A stretch of DNA of 64,000 bases. It comes from Microbacterium sp. SD291. GTDB lineage: Bacteria; Actinomycetota; Actinomycetes; Actinomycetales; Microbacteriaceae. A program made the position numbers and the translations under genes. Below the pieces are notes generated by a model that saw only the letters and a list, made by a program, of their open reading frames with translations, was not told the DNA's origin and did no database searches. Shown one piece after another: positions 52,124 to 59,859 of the stretch (the first letter of the stretch is position 1; each line of letters begins with the position of its first letter). The stretch lies in the NCBI RefSeq assembly GCF_017355365.1, contig NZ_JADIJR010000004.1:116747-180746 (forward strand). Direction: 5' to 3'.

Positions 52124-52567
52124 TCAGCCGCGCGCCTCGAGGATCTCCTTGATCCGGGCGAGGTCGCGGGTGGTGGCGCGCCGCATGGCGGCTTCCATCA
52201 GGGGTGCGGAGATCTTCGCGAAGCCCGAGGGAGAGCCGGAGTTCTGCAGCGTCATCCGGGTCGAGCCGTCGCCGACCGGGGTCCAGGTGTACGTGGTGCG
52301 CATCGGAAACGGGCCCTGGGTAGTCTGCATGGCCAGTCGCTGACCGGGCACGAGCTCGACGATCTCATACGTGTACGCGAGCGTCCGGCCGAGGAACCGT
52401 GCCTCGAAGTCCATCCGCGCCCCGACCGCGACAGCGGGGTCGCCGTGCCAGCGCACGGAGCGGATGTTGCCGTACCACTCGGGGGCGTTCCCCGGGTCGC
52501 CGGCGTAGGCCGCGACCGCCTCGGCCGGCCGCTCGATGATCGTCTCGACGGTGACATCGACTGACAT
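52124..52567 (-). CDS. SRPBCC family protein (START-like, polyketide cyclase/dehydrase)
   Basis: This 147-residue protein starts at ATG 52567 with GAAGGAGG upstream. The SRPBCC fold is evident: SVDVTVETIIERPAEAVAAY, PEWYGNIRSVRW, VGARMDFEARFLGRTLAYTY, then a C-terminal helix with RATTRDLARIKEILEARG. Such proteins bind hydrophobic ligands in a helix-grip cavity. No enzyme partner is indicated, although it lies upstream of the luciferase-like gene and may be cotranscribed. Confidence 0.88.
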   Translation of the reverse strand: MSVDVTVETIIERPAEAVAAYAGDPGNAPEWYGNIRSVRWHGDPAVAVGARMDFEARFLGRTLAYTYEIVELVPGQRLAMQTTQGPFPMRTTYTWTPVGDGSTRMTLQNSGSPSGFAKISAPLMEAAMRRATTRDLARIKEILEARG

Positions 52568-52761
52568 CCGCGCCTCCTTCGGCAGGCGGCGCATCGGGGG
52601 ATCGCCGCGTGCGACAACAGTATCCGGATGGCGCCGGACCTGAGAGGACGAGCCGGCCGGGGAGCGCGCCTAGCCCGAATCCCGCGCTTCCGCGCGGGGG
52701 TTGACCGGATTCGGGGACAGGGGTAATCCGGAACCGACGGCAAGAGCATGCGGAGGCCGAC

Positions 52762-53394
52762 ATGGAGCGTTTCAAGGACCGGCAGCAGGCGGGGCGGATG
52801 CTCGCGGCGCGCCTGTCCGAACGCACGCGTCACCATCCCGTGGTGCTGGGCCTGCCGCGCGGCGGCGTGCCCGTCGCGGCAGAGGTCGCCGCAGGTCTCG
52901 CGGCTCCCCTGGATGTGCTCGTGGTGCGCAAGCTCGGGGTCCCCTGGCATCCGGAGGTCGCGATGGGCGCCGTCGGCGAGGGTGACGCGACGGTTCTGAA
53001 CACCGACGTCACCGCCGCTGCGCGGGTCACGACCGAAGATGTCGAGCAGGCTGAGCGGCGCGAGCGCGCGGAGGTCGAGCAGCGGGTCATGAGGTTCCGC
53101 GAGGGGCATCCGCCGATCGACCTGCACGGCAGGACCGCGATCATCGTCGATGACGGCATCGCGACCGGCGCCACGGCCAGGGCGGCATGCTCGATCGCGA
53201 GGGAGCGGGGCGCGGCATCCGTCGTCGTCGCAGTCCCCGTCGCGTCGTCGGACGCGCTGCGCACCCTGGACGAAGCCGATGAGGTCGTCTGCCTGTACGA
53301 GCCGGAGGACTTCATGGCGGTCGGGATGCACTACATCGACTTCCGCCAGGTGGAGGATCACGAGGTGGTGGAGCTGCTCCGGGCTGAGCGCTGA
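52762..53394 (+). CDS. Phosphoribosyltransferase family protein
   Basis: This 210-residue type-I phosphoribosyltransferase fold has the PRPP-binding motif TAIIVDDGIATGATARAAC (about residues 124-142). The N-terminal loop VVLGLPRGGVPVAAEVAAGL and VVRKLGVPWHPEVAMGAVGEG are typical of a stand-alone PRTase group often fused or linked to dienelactone hydrolases. The nucleobase or other acceptor is not known. It precedes a Na+/H+ antiporter gene after 36 bp on the same strand. Confidence 0.9.
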   Translation: MERFKDRQQAGRMLAARLSERTRHHPVVLGLPRGGVPVAAEVAAGLAAPLDVLVVRKLGVPWHPEVAMGAVGEGDATVLNTDVTAAARVTTEDVEQAERRERAEVEQRVMRFREGHPPIDLHGRTAIIVDDGIATGATARAACSIARERGAASVVVAVPVASSDALRTLDEADEVVCLYEPEDFMAVGMHYIDFRQVEDHEVVELLRAER

Positions 53395-53430
53395 CGCAGA
53401 GCGGCGGGGTGCCGCGGCTACGCTTCGAGC

Positions 53431-55161
53431 ATGGATGCGGAGATCTTCTATGTTCTCGTCGGGGCGGTCGTGGTCGCGGCGGTCGCGCGCTGGCGAGGAT
53501 GGCCCGCACCGCTGCTCGTGACGGTCGCCGCGCTCGCGGCATCCTTCCTGCCGTTCGTCCCCGACCTCGAGATCGACGGCCATGTCCTGCTGAACCTCGT
53601 GCTCCCGCCGCTGTTGTACTCGGCGGCGCTCGATGTCTCCTTCGTCGGGTTCAAGCGAAGCCTGCCGCAGATCCGGCGTCTTGGCATCTGGCTGGTGCTG
53701 CTCACGGCGCTCGCCGTCGGCCTGGTCGCCTGGTGGATATTCCCCTCGCTCACCCTGCCAGGTGCCCTTCTGCTCGGGGCGATCGTCGCTCCGCCCGACG
53801 CCGTCTCGGCCGCCGCGATCGGCCGGAGGCTGGGGCTGCCGCGGCGCATCATGACGGTGCTGTCGGGGGAGAGCCTGATCAACGATGCCACCTCGCTGAC
53901 CCTGTACCGGGTGTTCGCGCTCATCCTGACGGGAGCCACCGTCACGGTCCTGAACGGGGTTCTGCAGTTCCTCCTCGCCGTCGGTGTCGGCGTCGCTGTC
54001 GGGCTCGTGTTCGGGATCGTGCTGCATCAGCTGCGCATGCGCATCAGCGATCCGGTCGTGATCGGCACCTTCGGCCTGCTCGCACCGTTCGGGGCGTACG
54101 CGATCGCCGAGCACCTGCTCGGCTCGGGGGTGCTCGCCGTCGTCGCGATGGGACTCTACGTCGGATTCAACGCGCCGCGCACCGACTACACGACGCGTCA
54201 GCAGGAGACGCCGCTGTGGCTCTCCGCCGATCTGCTGCTGGAGAGCTTCGTGTTCGCGTACATCGGGCTGCAGTTCCCGCGGGTGCTCAACGATCTCGGC
54301 GACGAGTCGGTCGGGCGGATCCTGCTGCTGTCGGCGGCCGTGCTCGTGGTGGTGCTGATCGTTCGGCCGCTCTACATCTATCCGGCGAACGCCTGGGCGA
54401 ACCTCCTCGACCGGCGCCGGCTCGCGCGCATGGACCGGGGCATCGAGTCCGGCGAGTTCGACAGGAGGCGTGAACAGTCGCGGCGCTGGCGGGATCGCAG
54501 CACCGACGACCTGCGCACCAGGATCGTGCGGGACAGGATGGCGGGGCTCCAGCTCACCTGGAAGGACAACGCCGTCATCTCCTGGGCGGGGATGCGGGGC
54601 GTGGTGACGCTAGCCACCGCGCTCGCGGCCGCCGATCTCGCCACTCTCGATGCCGATGCCTCGCACGCCATCGTCGTGGTCGCGTTCATCGTGACGGTCG
54701 GCACGCTGCTGCTGCAGGGATTGACGCTGCCGCTGCTGATCCGCCGCCTCGGCATCGCGAGCGAAGTCGATCATGCGGATGACGAGAAGGCGCTCGCCGA
54801 GGTCAGGGCGAAGAGCCGGGAGGCGGGGAAGGCCTACCTGGCCGCGCAGCGTGTCGCGTGGGAGGCGAAGCACGGCAGCGTCGACCTCAGCGTCTTCGAC
54901 GCTTTCACGACGAGGATGACCAGGGTCGAGAAGGACACCGACCAGGCGCAGGAGGTGGAGGATGCCGTCGCGCGGCCGTCGTACGACGATCTGGTCGCCC
55001 TGTCGAAGGGGTGGCTGCAGGTGCGGCGCAGCATCCTGCTCGCGGAGCGGGACGCGGGAAACCTCGACGAGGAGGTCATGCGCGAGATGATGACGGCGAT
55101 GGATGCCGAGGAGCTGGCGCTCGACACCCGCGGGGCGGCGAGGCTGCCGGGCCGGGCGTAG
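53431..55161 (+). CDS. Na+/H+ antiporter, CPA1 family
   Basis: This 576-residue membrane antiporter has about 12 helices in the first 420 residues. CPA1 hallmarks are VLPPLLYSAALDVSF, the ion-binding PPDAVSAAAIGRRLGLP, and LSGESLINDATSLTLYRV (GESLINDA motif), then SWAGMRGVVTLATALAA. A hydrophilic cytoplasmic tail from about residue 445 carries a long charged helical region (AEVRAKSREAGKAYLAAQRV). It exchanges Na+ or K+ for protons to keep internal pH and salt balance. Confidence 0.93.
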   Translation: MDAEIFYVLVGAVVVAAVARWRGWPAPLLVTVAALAASFLPFVPDLEIDGHVLLNLVLPPLLYSAALDVSFVGFKRSLPQIRRLGIWLVLLTALAVGLVAWWIFPSLTLPGALLLGAIVAPPDAVSAAAIGRRLGLPRRIMTVLSGESLINDATSLTLYRVFALILTGATVTVLNGVLQFLLAVGVGVAVGLVFGIVLHQLRMRISDPVVIGTFGLLAPFGAYAIAEHLLGSGVLAVVAMGLYVGFNAPRTDYTTRQQETPLWLSADLLLESFVFAYIGLQFPRVLNDLGDESVGRILLLSAAVLVVVLIVRPLYIYPANAWANLLDRRRLARMDRGIESGEFDRRREQSRRWRDRSTDDLRTRIVRDRMAGLQLTWKDNAVISWAGMRGVVTLATALAAADLATLDADASHAIVVVAFIVTVGTLLLQGLTLPLLIRRLGIASEVDHADDEKALAEVRAKSREAGKAYLAAQRVAWEAKHGSVDLSVFDAFTTRMTRVEKDTDQAQEVEDAVARPSYDDLVALSKGWLQVRRSILLAERDAGNLDEEVMREMMTAMDAEELALDTRGAARLPGRA

Positions 55162-55268
55162 CAGTATCCGACTCAGAGGCATCCGCTTGTGCGCCCGCTC
55201 GGGCACGGCCCGGCGCCGAGCGGGGAGGGCGGTCGCCGTGCGGTTGGTGGCTGCGACGGGGCGGCGTT

Positions 55269-55360
55269 CACAACTCCGGAGATCTGTGCCGTCGCGCGCG
55301 CTTCACGGGCGGGATGACGGGGGCTCTGGTGCTGGCGACCCACGTTTCTCCGGAGTTGTG
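55269..55360. repeat. Intergenic palindromic repeat, CACAACTCCGGAGA family
   Basis: CACAACTCCGGAGA (55269-55282) pairs exactly with TCTCCGGAGTTGTG (55347-55360), enclosing a 64-bp internal segment. The same arms bound the element inside the DNA methyltransferase gene (5118-5203). It lies in the 298-bp gap between the convergent antiporter and symporter genes; the rest of that gap shows nothing else. Confidence 0.85.
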
Positions 55361-55459
55361 GAGCGGACATCGGCGAGCTGAGCGACACCGAGGGGAAACG
55401 CGAGGAGCGCCCCGTCCCGGTGAGGGGACGAGGCGCTCCAGGCGCGAGAGGACTGCGGG

Positions 55460-56914
55460 TCAGCGGGCGCCGACGGGCTCCGGATCCTTGTCGGAGACGG
55501 CATCCGGCTCACCGGCATCCGCGTCTCCGGCGTCGTCGGCTGCTTCGTCTGCCGAGTCGTCGGCGAAGGGCAGGCCCTCGCGGGGCGCGTTGTAGAGCTC
55601 CTCGTCGAGGATGCCCTCGCGCTTGGCGACGATGGTCGGCACGAGTGCCTGGCCCGCGACGTTGACCGCCGTGCGGCCCATGTCGAGGATCGGGTCGATC
55701 GCGAGGAGGAGTCCGACGCCCTCGAGGGGCAGGCCGAGGGTCGACAGCGTCAGCGTGAGCATGACGGTCGCACCGGTGGTGCCCGCGGTGGCGGCGGAGC
55801 CGACGACCGAGACCAGCACGATCAGCAGGTACTGGACGATGTTCAGCTCGATGCCGAAGAACTGGGCGACGAAGATCGCGGCGATGGCCGGGTAGATCGC
55901 GGCGCAGCCGTCCATCTTCGTGGTCGCGCCGAACGGCACGGCGAACGAGGCGTACGAGCGGGGCACGCCGAGGTTGCGCTCGGTGACGCGCTCGGTGAGC
56001 GGCAGCGTGCCGATCGAGGAGCGGCTGACGAAGGCCAGCTGCACGGCGGGCCAGACGCCCGAGAAGTACTGCTTGATCGACAGGCCGTGCGTCTTCACCA
56101 GGATCGGGTAGACGACGAACAGCACCAGTGCGAGGCCGATGTAGATCGCGATCGCGAACCAGCCGAGGGCCGCGAGCTTCTCCCAGCCGTACTTCACGAC
56201 GGCGGCGCCGATGAGGCCGAAGGTGCCGATCGGGGCGATGCGGATGATCCACCAGAGCACCCGCTGGATGACCTTGAGCAGCGACTCGGTGAACGCGAGG
56301 AACGGCTCGGCCTTCTTGCCTGCCTTCAGGGCGGCGATGCCGACGACCACGGCCACGACGATGACCTGCAGGATGTTGAAGTTCACGCTCGAGCTGAACG
56401 TGCCCTCGACGGCGCCGGGGTTCGTGCTGACGCTGAGGCCGAGGAAGTTCTGCGGGATGAGCCCGAGGAGGAAGTTCCACCACGTGCCGACCGTGTAGGG
56501 GTCGCCGGGCTCGAGGCCCGCGCCGGCCTTGGAGCCGGGCTGGATGACCAGGCCCAGCACGATGCCGATCGTGACCGCGATGAAGGCGGTGATGCCGAAC
56601 CAGAGGAGGGTCTGGCCGGCGAGGCGCGCGGCGTTCTGGACGCGGCGCAGGTTCGAGATGCTCGCGACGATCGCGGTGAAGATCAGCGGGACGACGGCTG
56701 CGCGCAGCAGCGTCACGTACGAGCTTCCGATCGTGTCGAGGGTCGCGGACAGGCCGTTCGGTGCCTCGGCCGTGGCGCCGAGCTGGCGGGCGATGAGGCC
56801 GGCGGCGACGCCGAGGACGAGAGCGGCGAGGATCTGGAAGCCGAACGAGGTCAGCAGCTTCCGGATCGGTCCGCGGGTGTCAGGCGCCTTGGCGGCGCGT
56901 GCGGTGGTGCTCAT
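55460..56914 (-). CDS. Dicarboxylate/amino acid:cation symporter (DAACS family)
   Basis: This 484-residue membrane transporter of the GltP/DctA family imports glutamate/aspartate or C4-dicarboxylates with H+ or Na+. Typical blocks are VPLIFTAIVASISNLRRVQN, the serine-rich re-entrant loop region in AFVSRSSIGTLPLTERV, FGATTKMDGCAAIYPAIAAI and ILVSVVGSAATAGTTGATVML. The Asp/Glu-rich C-terminal tail (about 460-484, DDSADEAADDAGDADAGE) is non-conserved. It is monocistronic. Confidence 0.92.
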   Translation of the reverse strand: MSTTARAAKAPDTRGPIRKLLTSFGFQILAALVLGVAAGLIARQLGATAEAPNGLSATLDTIGSSYVTLLRAAVVPLIFTAIVASISNLRRVQNAARLAGQTLLWFGITAFIAVTIGIVLGLVIQPGSKAGAGLEPGDPYTVGTWWNFLLGLIPQNFLGLSVSTNPGAVEGTFSSSVNFNILQVIVVAVVVGIAALKAGKKAEPFLAFTESLLKVIQRVLWWIIRIAPIGTFGLIGAAVVKYGWEKLAALGWFAIAIYIGLALVLFVVYPILVKTHGLSIKQYFSGVWPAVQLAFVSRSSIGTLPLTERVTERNLGVPRSYASFAVPFGATTKMDGCAAIYPAIAAIFVAQFFGIELNIVQYLLIVLVSVVGSAATAGTTGATVMLTLTLSTLGLPLEGVGLLLAIDPILDMGRTAVNVAGQALVPTIVAKREGILDEELYNAPREGLPFADDSADEAADDAGDADAGEPDAVSDKDPEPVGAR

Positions 56915-56999
56915 TGCGGGGACTCCAGAAATCGTGGCGTGCCGTGTACACGCCCATAACGCTCAACGCTAGGAGAGCGTTTTCATTCCGGGGGCCGGT

Positions 57000-57046
57000 A
57001 TGACGAAGGATGACGGACGCTGCAAGCATCCGTCATCCTCCGTCAT
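57000..57046. terminator. Long hairpin downstream of the small lipoprotein gene
   Basis: ATGACGAAGGATGACGGA (57000-57017) pairs with TCCGTCATCCTCCGTCAT (57029-57046) over 18 bp with one mismatch, 12 bp after the lipoprotein stop. It probably ends that leftward transcript before the symporter gene. Confidence 0.8.
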
Positions 57047-57058
57047 CGTGCGCAACCG

Positions 57059-57382
57059 TCAGGCGGTGCACTCCGCGAGGTTGTCCTGGAGGATCTGCGT
57101 GGTGAGATCGCGGTCCTCGACGCTGGACTGCTTGTCCTCGCCGTCGGCGAGGTATCGGAGGGTCTCGTCACTGAGGTCGGAGTCGACGAGGTGGTCGGCG
57201 AGGCAGGCGGCGGCGTCTGCGTCGATCTGGTCGCCCATGCCCTGCTCGTCGAAGAACTGGGTCAGGCCGTCGGCGACCTGATCGGCGGTCGGGCGCGCCG
57301 CCCCGCCGCAGGCAGCGAGCGAGAAGGCGAGGGCCGCGATGGGCAGTGCCAGGAGGAGGCGGGACGGTGTGCGCGTGTTCAT
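57059..57382 (-). CDS. Small predicted lipoprotein of unknown function
   Basis: This 107-residue protein has a lipoprotein signal peptide (RLLLALPIAALAFSLAACGG), lipobox LAAC with Cys25. The mature part of about 83 residues is acidic and helical, with a TADQVADGLTQFFDEQG segment and three further Cys (one in the lipidated position aside): ACLADHLV and a C-terminal AECTA. Such short secreted proteins with a DUF-like CLA...C pattern are common in Microbacterium, with no known role. It is monocistronic and followed by a strong hairpin. Confidence 0.8.
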   Translation of the reverse strand: MNTRTPSRLLLALPIAALAFSLAACGGAARPTADQVADGLTQFFDEQGMGDQIDADAAACLADHLVDSDLSDETLRYLADGEDKQSSVEDRDLTTQILQDNLAECTA

Positions 57383-57478
57383 GGGATCAACGGTACGCGT
57401 TCACAGCGGATCGATAGGGAGATGCGGGTGGGCAGAATTCCCCATGCCGTCCCGGCATCCGTCTGACACGATGGCGTC

Positions 57479-57835
57479 ATGTTCATGGTGACGACGAACG
57501 ACATCCCCGGCTACCGCATCACGCAGGTGCTCGGCGAGGTGATGGGGCTGACGGTGCGGTCGACCGACTTCGGGCAGAACTTCACTGCCGGGTTCCGCTC
57601 GCTTGGCGGCGGCGAGATCCCCGAGTACACCCAGGTGATGTACGAGAGCCGCCAGGTCGTCATGGGACGGATGTGGGCGGAAGCCCAGCAGCGCGGCGGC
57701 AATGCGATCGTCGCCATGCGGTTCGACGCCGGATCGATCGGCAACTTCAGCGAGATCTGCGCGTACGGGACTGCGGTCGTGGTGGAGCCGGTGGGGGTGG
57801 CGGCGCCTGCGGCCGCTGCGCCTCCTGCGGGCTGA
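57479..57835 (+). CDS. YbjQ/UPF0145 family protein (putative heavy-metal-binding)
   Basis: This 118-residue protein shows the YbjQ pattern: VTTNDIPGYRITQVLGEVMG, FTAGFRSLGGGEIPEYTQVM, and GNAIVAMRFDAGSIGNF. Members form pentamers and are annotated as heavy-metal binding on weak evidence. A short Ala/Pro tail ends the protein. It is convergent with hipA, 2 bp apart. Confidence 0.9.
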   Translation: MFMVTTNDIPGYRITQVLGEVMGLTVRSTDFGQNFTAGFRSLGGGEIPEYTQVMYESRQVVMGRMWAEAQQRGGNAIVAMRFDAGSIGNFSEICAYGTAVVVEPVGVAAPAAAAPPAG

Positions 57836-57837
57836 GG

Positions 57838-59073
57838 TCAGGAGGTCGCGGCGCCGACGGCGCCGACGGCGTCGCCGGCCTGCAGATTGCGGATGAAGCG
57901 CTGAATCTGAGAGCGGAGACCGGGGCGTGAACCGGGAAGCGGGCTCTCCGTGGCGACGAGCGCCTCGATCCTTTCGAGGGCGTCGTCGATGATCGCCGTC
58001 GAGCGCCGCAGGCCCCAGCCGCTGAACTCGGCGTCGAGGTCGGCGCGGGTCAACGCCGCATGCCGATAGGTGCCGTTGACGGCCAGGGCCATACGGCCGC
58101 CGTCGTCGCGCACCTGAGGGACGACGTCGTATGCGGGGGCGAGACGGACCTCGCCGTCGGCAGGATGCAGCAGCGAGATGTTCTTGGTGTGCAGATCGAG
58201 GTCGCCGATCGCCGTTGCGAGCGTGACCCGCTCCGCCAGCATCCGCAGGTCACGGGCGGACGAGTTCCGGCGCAGCACGTCGGCGACTCGGCGCAGGCTC
58301 ACCACGCCGCCGATCTCCTGGTATTTCTGATTGCCGCGCGCGCCGAGGGCCTGGTTGAAGTCCTCCTGGTGGATGCGCGAACCCGCGGCCCGGTCATATC
58401 GCTCGATGACGATGGCAGGCAGCCCGTCGAAATCCTCGATCCGCGAATCGAACGAGGCGAGCCCGAGGCCTCGGGCGATGCGCGAGCCGTACTCCTCGTC
58501 GTAGATGATGGTCCCGCGGTCGCCATCGAGTCGGGGCTTCAGGATGTGCGTCGTCGGATGACCGCCGATCGCCTGGGCCCATCCGTCGTCCGTGCGGGCG
58601 AGGAGGATCTTCGGCTGGATACCGCCGAGCGACGTCCTTCCCATTCGCGTCGTGTTGCCCAGGGGTGCGCCGACGGGATCTTCCAGAAGGACCCGGATGC
58701 CGCGTTCGTCGACGGGCTCGAGACCCGGGGCGCGCGGTTCGGTCGGATCGTCCAGATCCCAGATCTGGAGCGCGCCGGCGACGTCGCGGCCGTATCGAGC
58801 GAGGAACGCCGGCACACCGTCGCGGCGCAGACCCGCCTGCGCGAGCATGTAGTCGTATTGGTCGCCTTCGGGGAGGAGTTCGGCGAACCAGTTCCGCCGA
58901 CGTGCGGCGTGATCGCGACGCTGGACGGGCACGAGGGGGATCGCGACGGAGAGAACGGGGCTGTTCACCCCGAACTGCGCGATGGCCGAGGTGTCGGGCG
59001 TGAAGTCGAACGTGCGCGCGTCACCGTCGAGAGTGCCGATGCGGGTGTCGTGGAGCTCAACGGCCAGCCTCAT
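57838..59073 (-). CDS. hipA: HipA family serine/threonine kinase toxin
   Basis: This 411-residue kinase-like toxin of the HipBA system is full length. N-terminal HipA_N region: RNWFAELLPEGDQYD. The Gly-rich loop is TSLGGIQPKILLA, and THILKPRLDG gives the ATP-binding Lys. The catalytic loop GDLDLHTKNISLL (about residues 290-302) and metal-binding LAPAYDVVP complete the site. E. coli HipA phosphorylates glutamyl-tRNA synthetase; the target here is unknown. It overlaps hipB by 17 bp, so toxin and antitoxin are translated together. The start of the reading frame lies within the end of hipB. Confidence 0.92.
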   Translation of the reverse strand: MRLAVELHDTRIGTLDGDARTFDFTPDTSAIAQFGVNSPVLSVAIPLVPVQRRDHAARRRNWFAELLPEGDQYDYMLAQAGLRRDGVPAFLARYGRDVAGALQIWDLDDPTEPRAPGLEPVDERGIRVLLEDPVGAPLGNTTRMGRTSLGGIQPKILLARTDDGWAQAIGGHPTTHILKPRLDGDRGTIIYDEEYGSRIARGLGLASFDSRIEDFDGLPAIVIERYDRAAGSRIHQEDFNQALGARGNQKYQEIGGVVSLRRVADVLRRNSSARDLRMLAERVTLATAIGDLDLHTKNISLLHPADGEVRLAPAYDVVPQVRDDGGRMALAVNGTYRHAALTRADLDAEFSGWGLRRSTAIIDDALERIEALVATESPLPGSRPGLRSQIQRFIRNLQAGDAVGAVGAATS

Positions 59074-59299
59074 CGGGCGCCTCCCAGCCGGCGGTCAACT
59101 CGAGCCCGGTCGCGTCGGCGATATCCAATAGACGACGCAGAAAGATCGTCGCCTTGCCGCTCTCCATCTCGCTGATGGTGCTCTGCGGAAGGTCGAGTTC
59201 TGCGGCCAGCTCGGTCTGGGACAGTCCGCGCGCGAGTCGGGACTGTTGCAGGGCGAGTCCGATGTCGTTCGGCGTGCGCAGTCGCGCGGTGTACTTCAT
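59057..59299 (-). CDS. hipB: HipB family antitoxin (XRE helix-turn-helix)
   Basis: This 80-residue protein starts at ATG 59299 after AGGAG. The helix-turn-helix IGLALQQSRLARGLSQTELA continues AELDLPQSTISEMESGKAT; it ends GLELTAGWEAPDEAGR. It binds and inhibits HipA and represses the operon. Three evenly spaced operators (59311-59382) lie upstream. The upstream in-frame extension would run through the operators, so the downstream start is preferred. Confidence 0.92.
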   Translation of the reverse strand: MKYTARLRTPNDIGLALQQSRLARGLSQTELAAELDLPQSTISEMESGKATIFLRRLLDIADATGLELTAGWEAPDEAGR

Positions 59300-59310
59300 T
59301 CGCGGACTCC

Positions 59311-59382
59311 TATCGTCATATTCCGATAGTAACGCGATATCGGGAAATCGCAATAGGGAGTGAGTATCGGGAAATCGCGATA
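59311..59382. promoter_or_regulatory. Three HipB operators, TATCG-N8-CGATA, at exact 27-bp spacing
   Basis: TATCG-N8-CGATA occurs at 59311-59328 and 59365-59382, and with one mismatch at 59338-59355 (TATCG-N8-CAATA). Each begins 27 bp after the previous. E. coli HipB operators have the form TATCC-N8-GGATA, so the architecture matches with a changed inner base. Confidence 0.9.
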
Positions 59383-59408
59383 GGCCTCGATCGGCCGTGG
59401 CGTCTCGT

Positions 59409-59684
59409 TCAGCCGGCCTTCAGGCGACCTTCTACTGGTCGAGCCCCGAAGTCCGCGGGCGTCAACGCTTCGAGGAAGTGCCCGGGCTCGGCTTTCAGCG
59501 CATCCGCGATCCGGACGAGGGTCAGGATGCTGAGCATCGAGCGACCCGACTCGTAACTGCGGATGTTCGATGAGTCGATGCCGCTGAGCACCGCCAGCTC
59601 GTCCTGCGTGATGCCTCGACGCTTGCGCTCCTCGGCGATCCGCTTGCCGATCAAGGCCGCAGCGGGGGAGGGAGTTCGAGGCAC
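59409..59684 (-). CDS. XRE family transcriptional regulator
   Basis: This 91-residue Cro/C1-type protein has helix-turn-helix IGKRIAEERKRRGITQDELA, continuing VLSGIDSSNIRSYESGRSML. It lies between hipB and the divergent SNF2 helicase gene. It may act as a controller for the helicase-methyltransferase module, as small XRE proteins do in restriction systems. The divergent gap (59685-59859) holds short palindromes (GCACC-AG-GGTGC near 59720) but no site that can be assigned firmly. Confidence 0.88.
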   Translation of the reverse strand: MPRTPSPAAALIGKRIAEERKRRGITQDELAVLSGIDSSNIRSYESGRSMLSILTLVRIADALKAEPGHFLEALTPADFGARPVEGRLKAG

Positions 59685-59859
59685 CCGACAAGCCTGTTAG
59701 GCCACGGTAGATCGCACCAGGGTGCATGTCCCCGGGTACTTGTACACTCTGGCTTGTGATCAAGGAATCGGATGCTGCGCCTGAGCGACTCGTCAAATCG
59801 CGACAGCGCGAGGCCGATCATGGCGAAACAGGCGTCTTCTTTGCAGTCCAGGGGCACTC

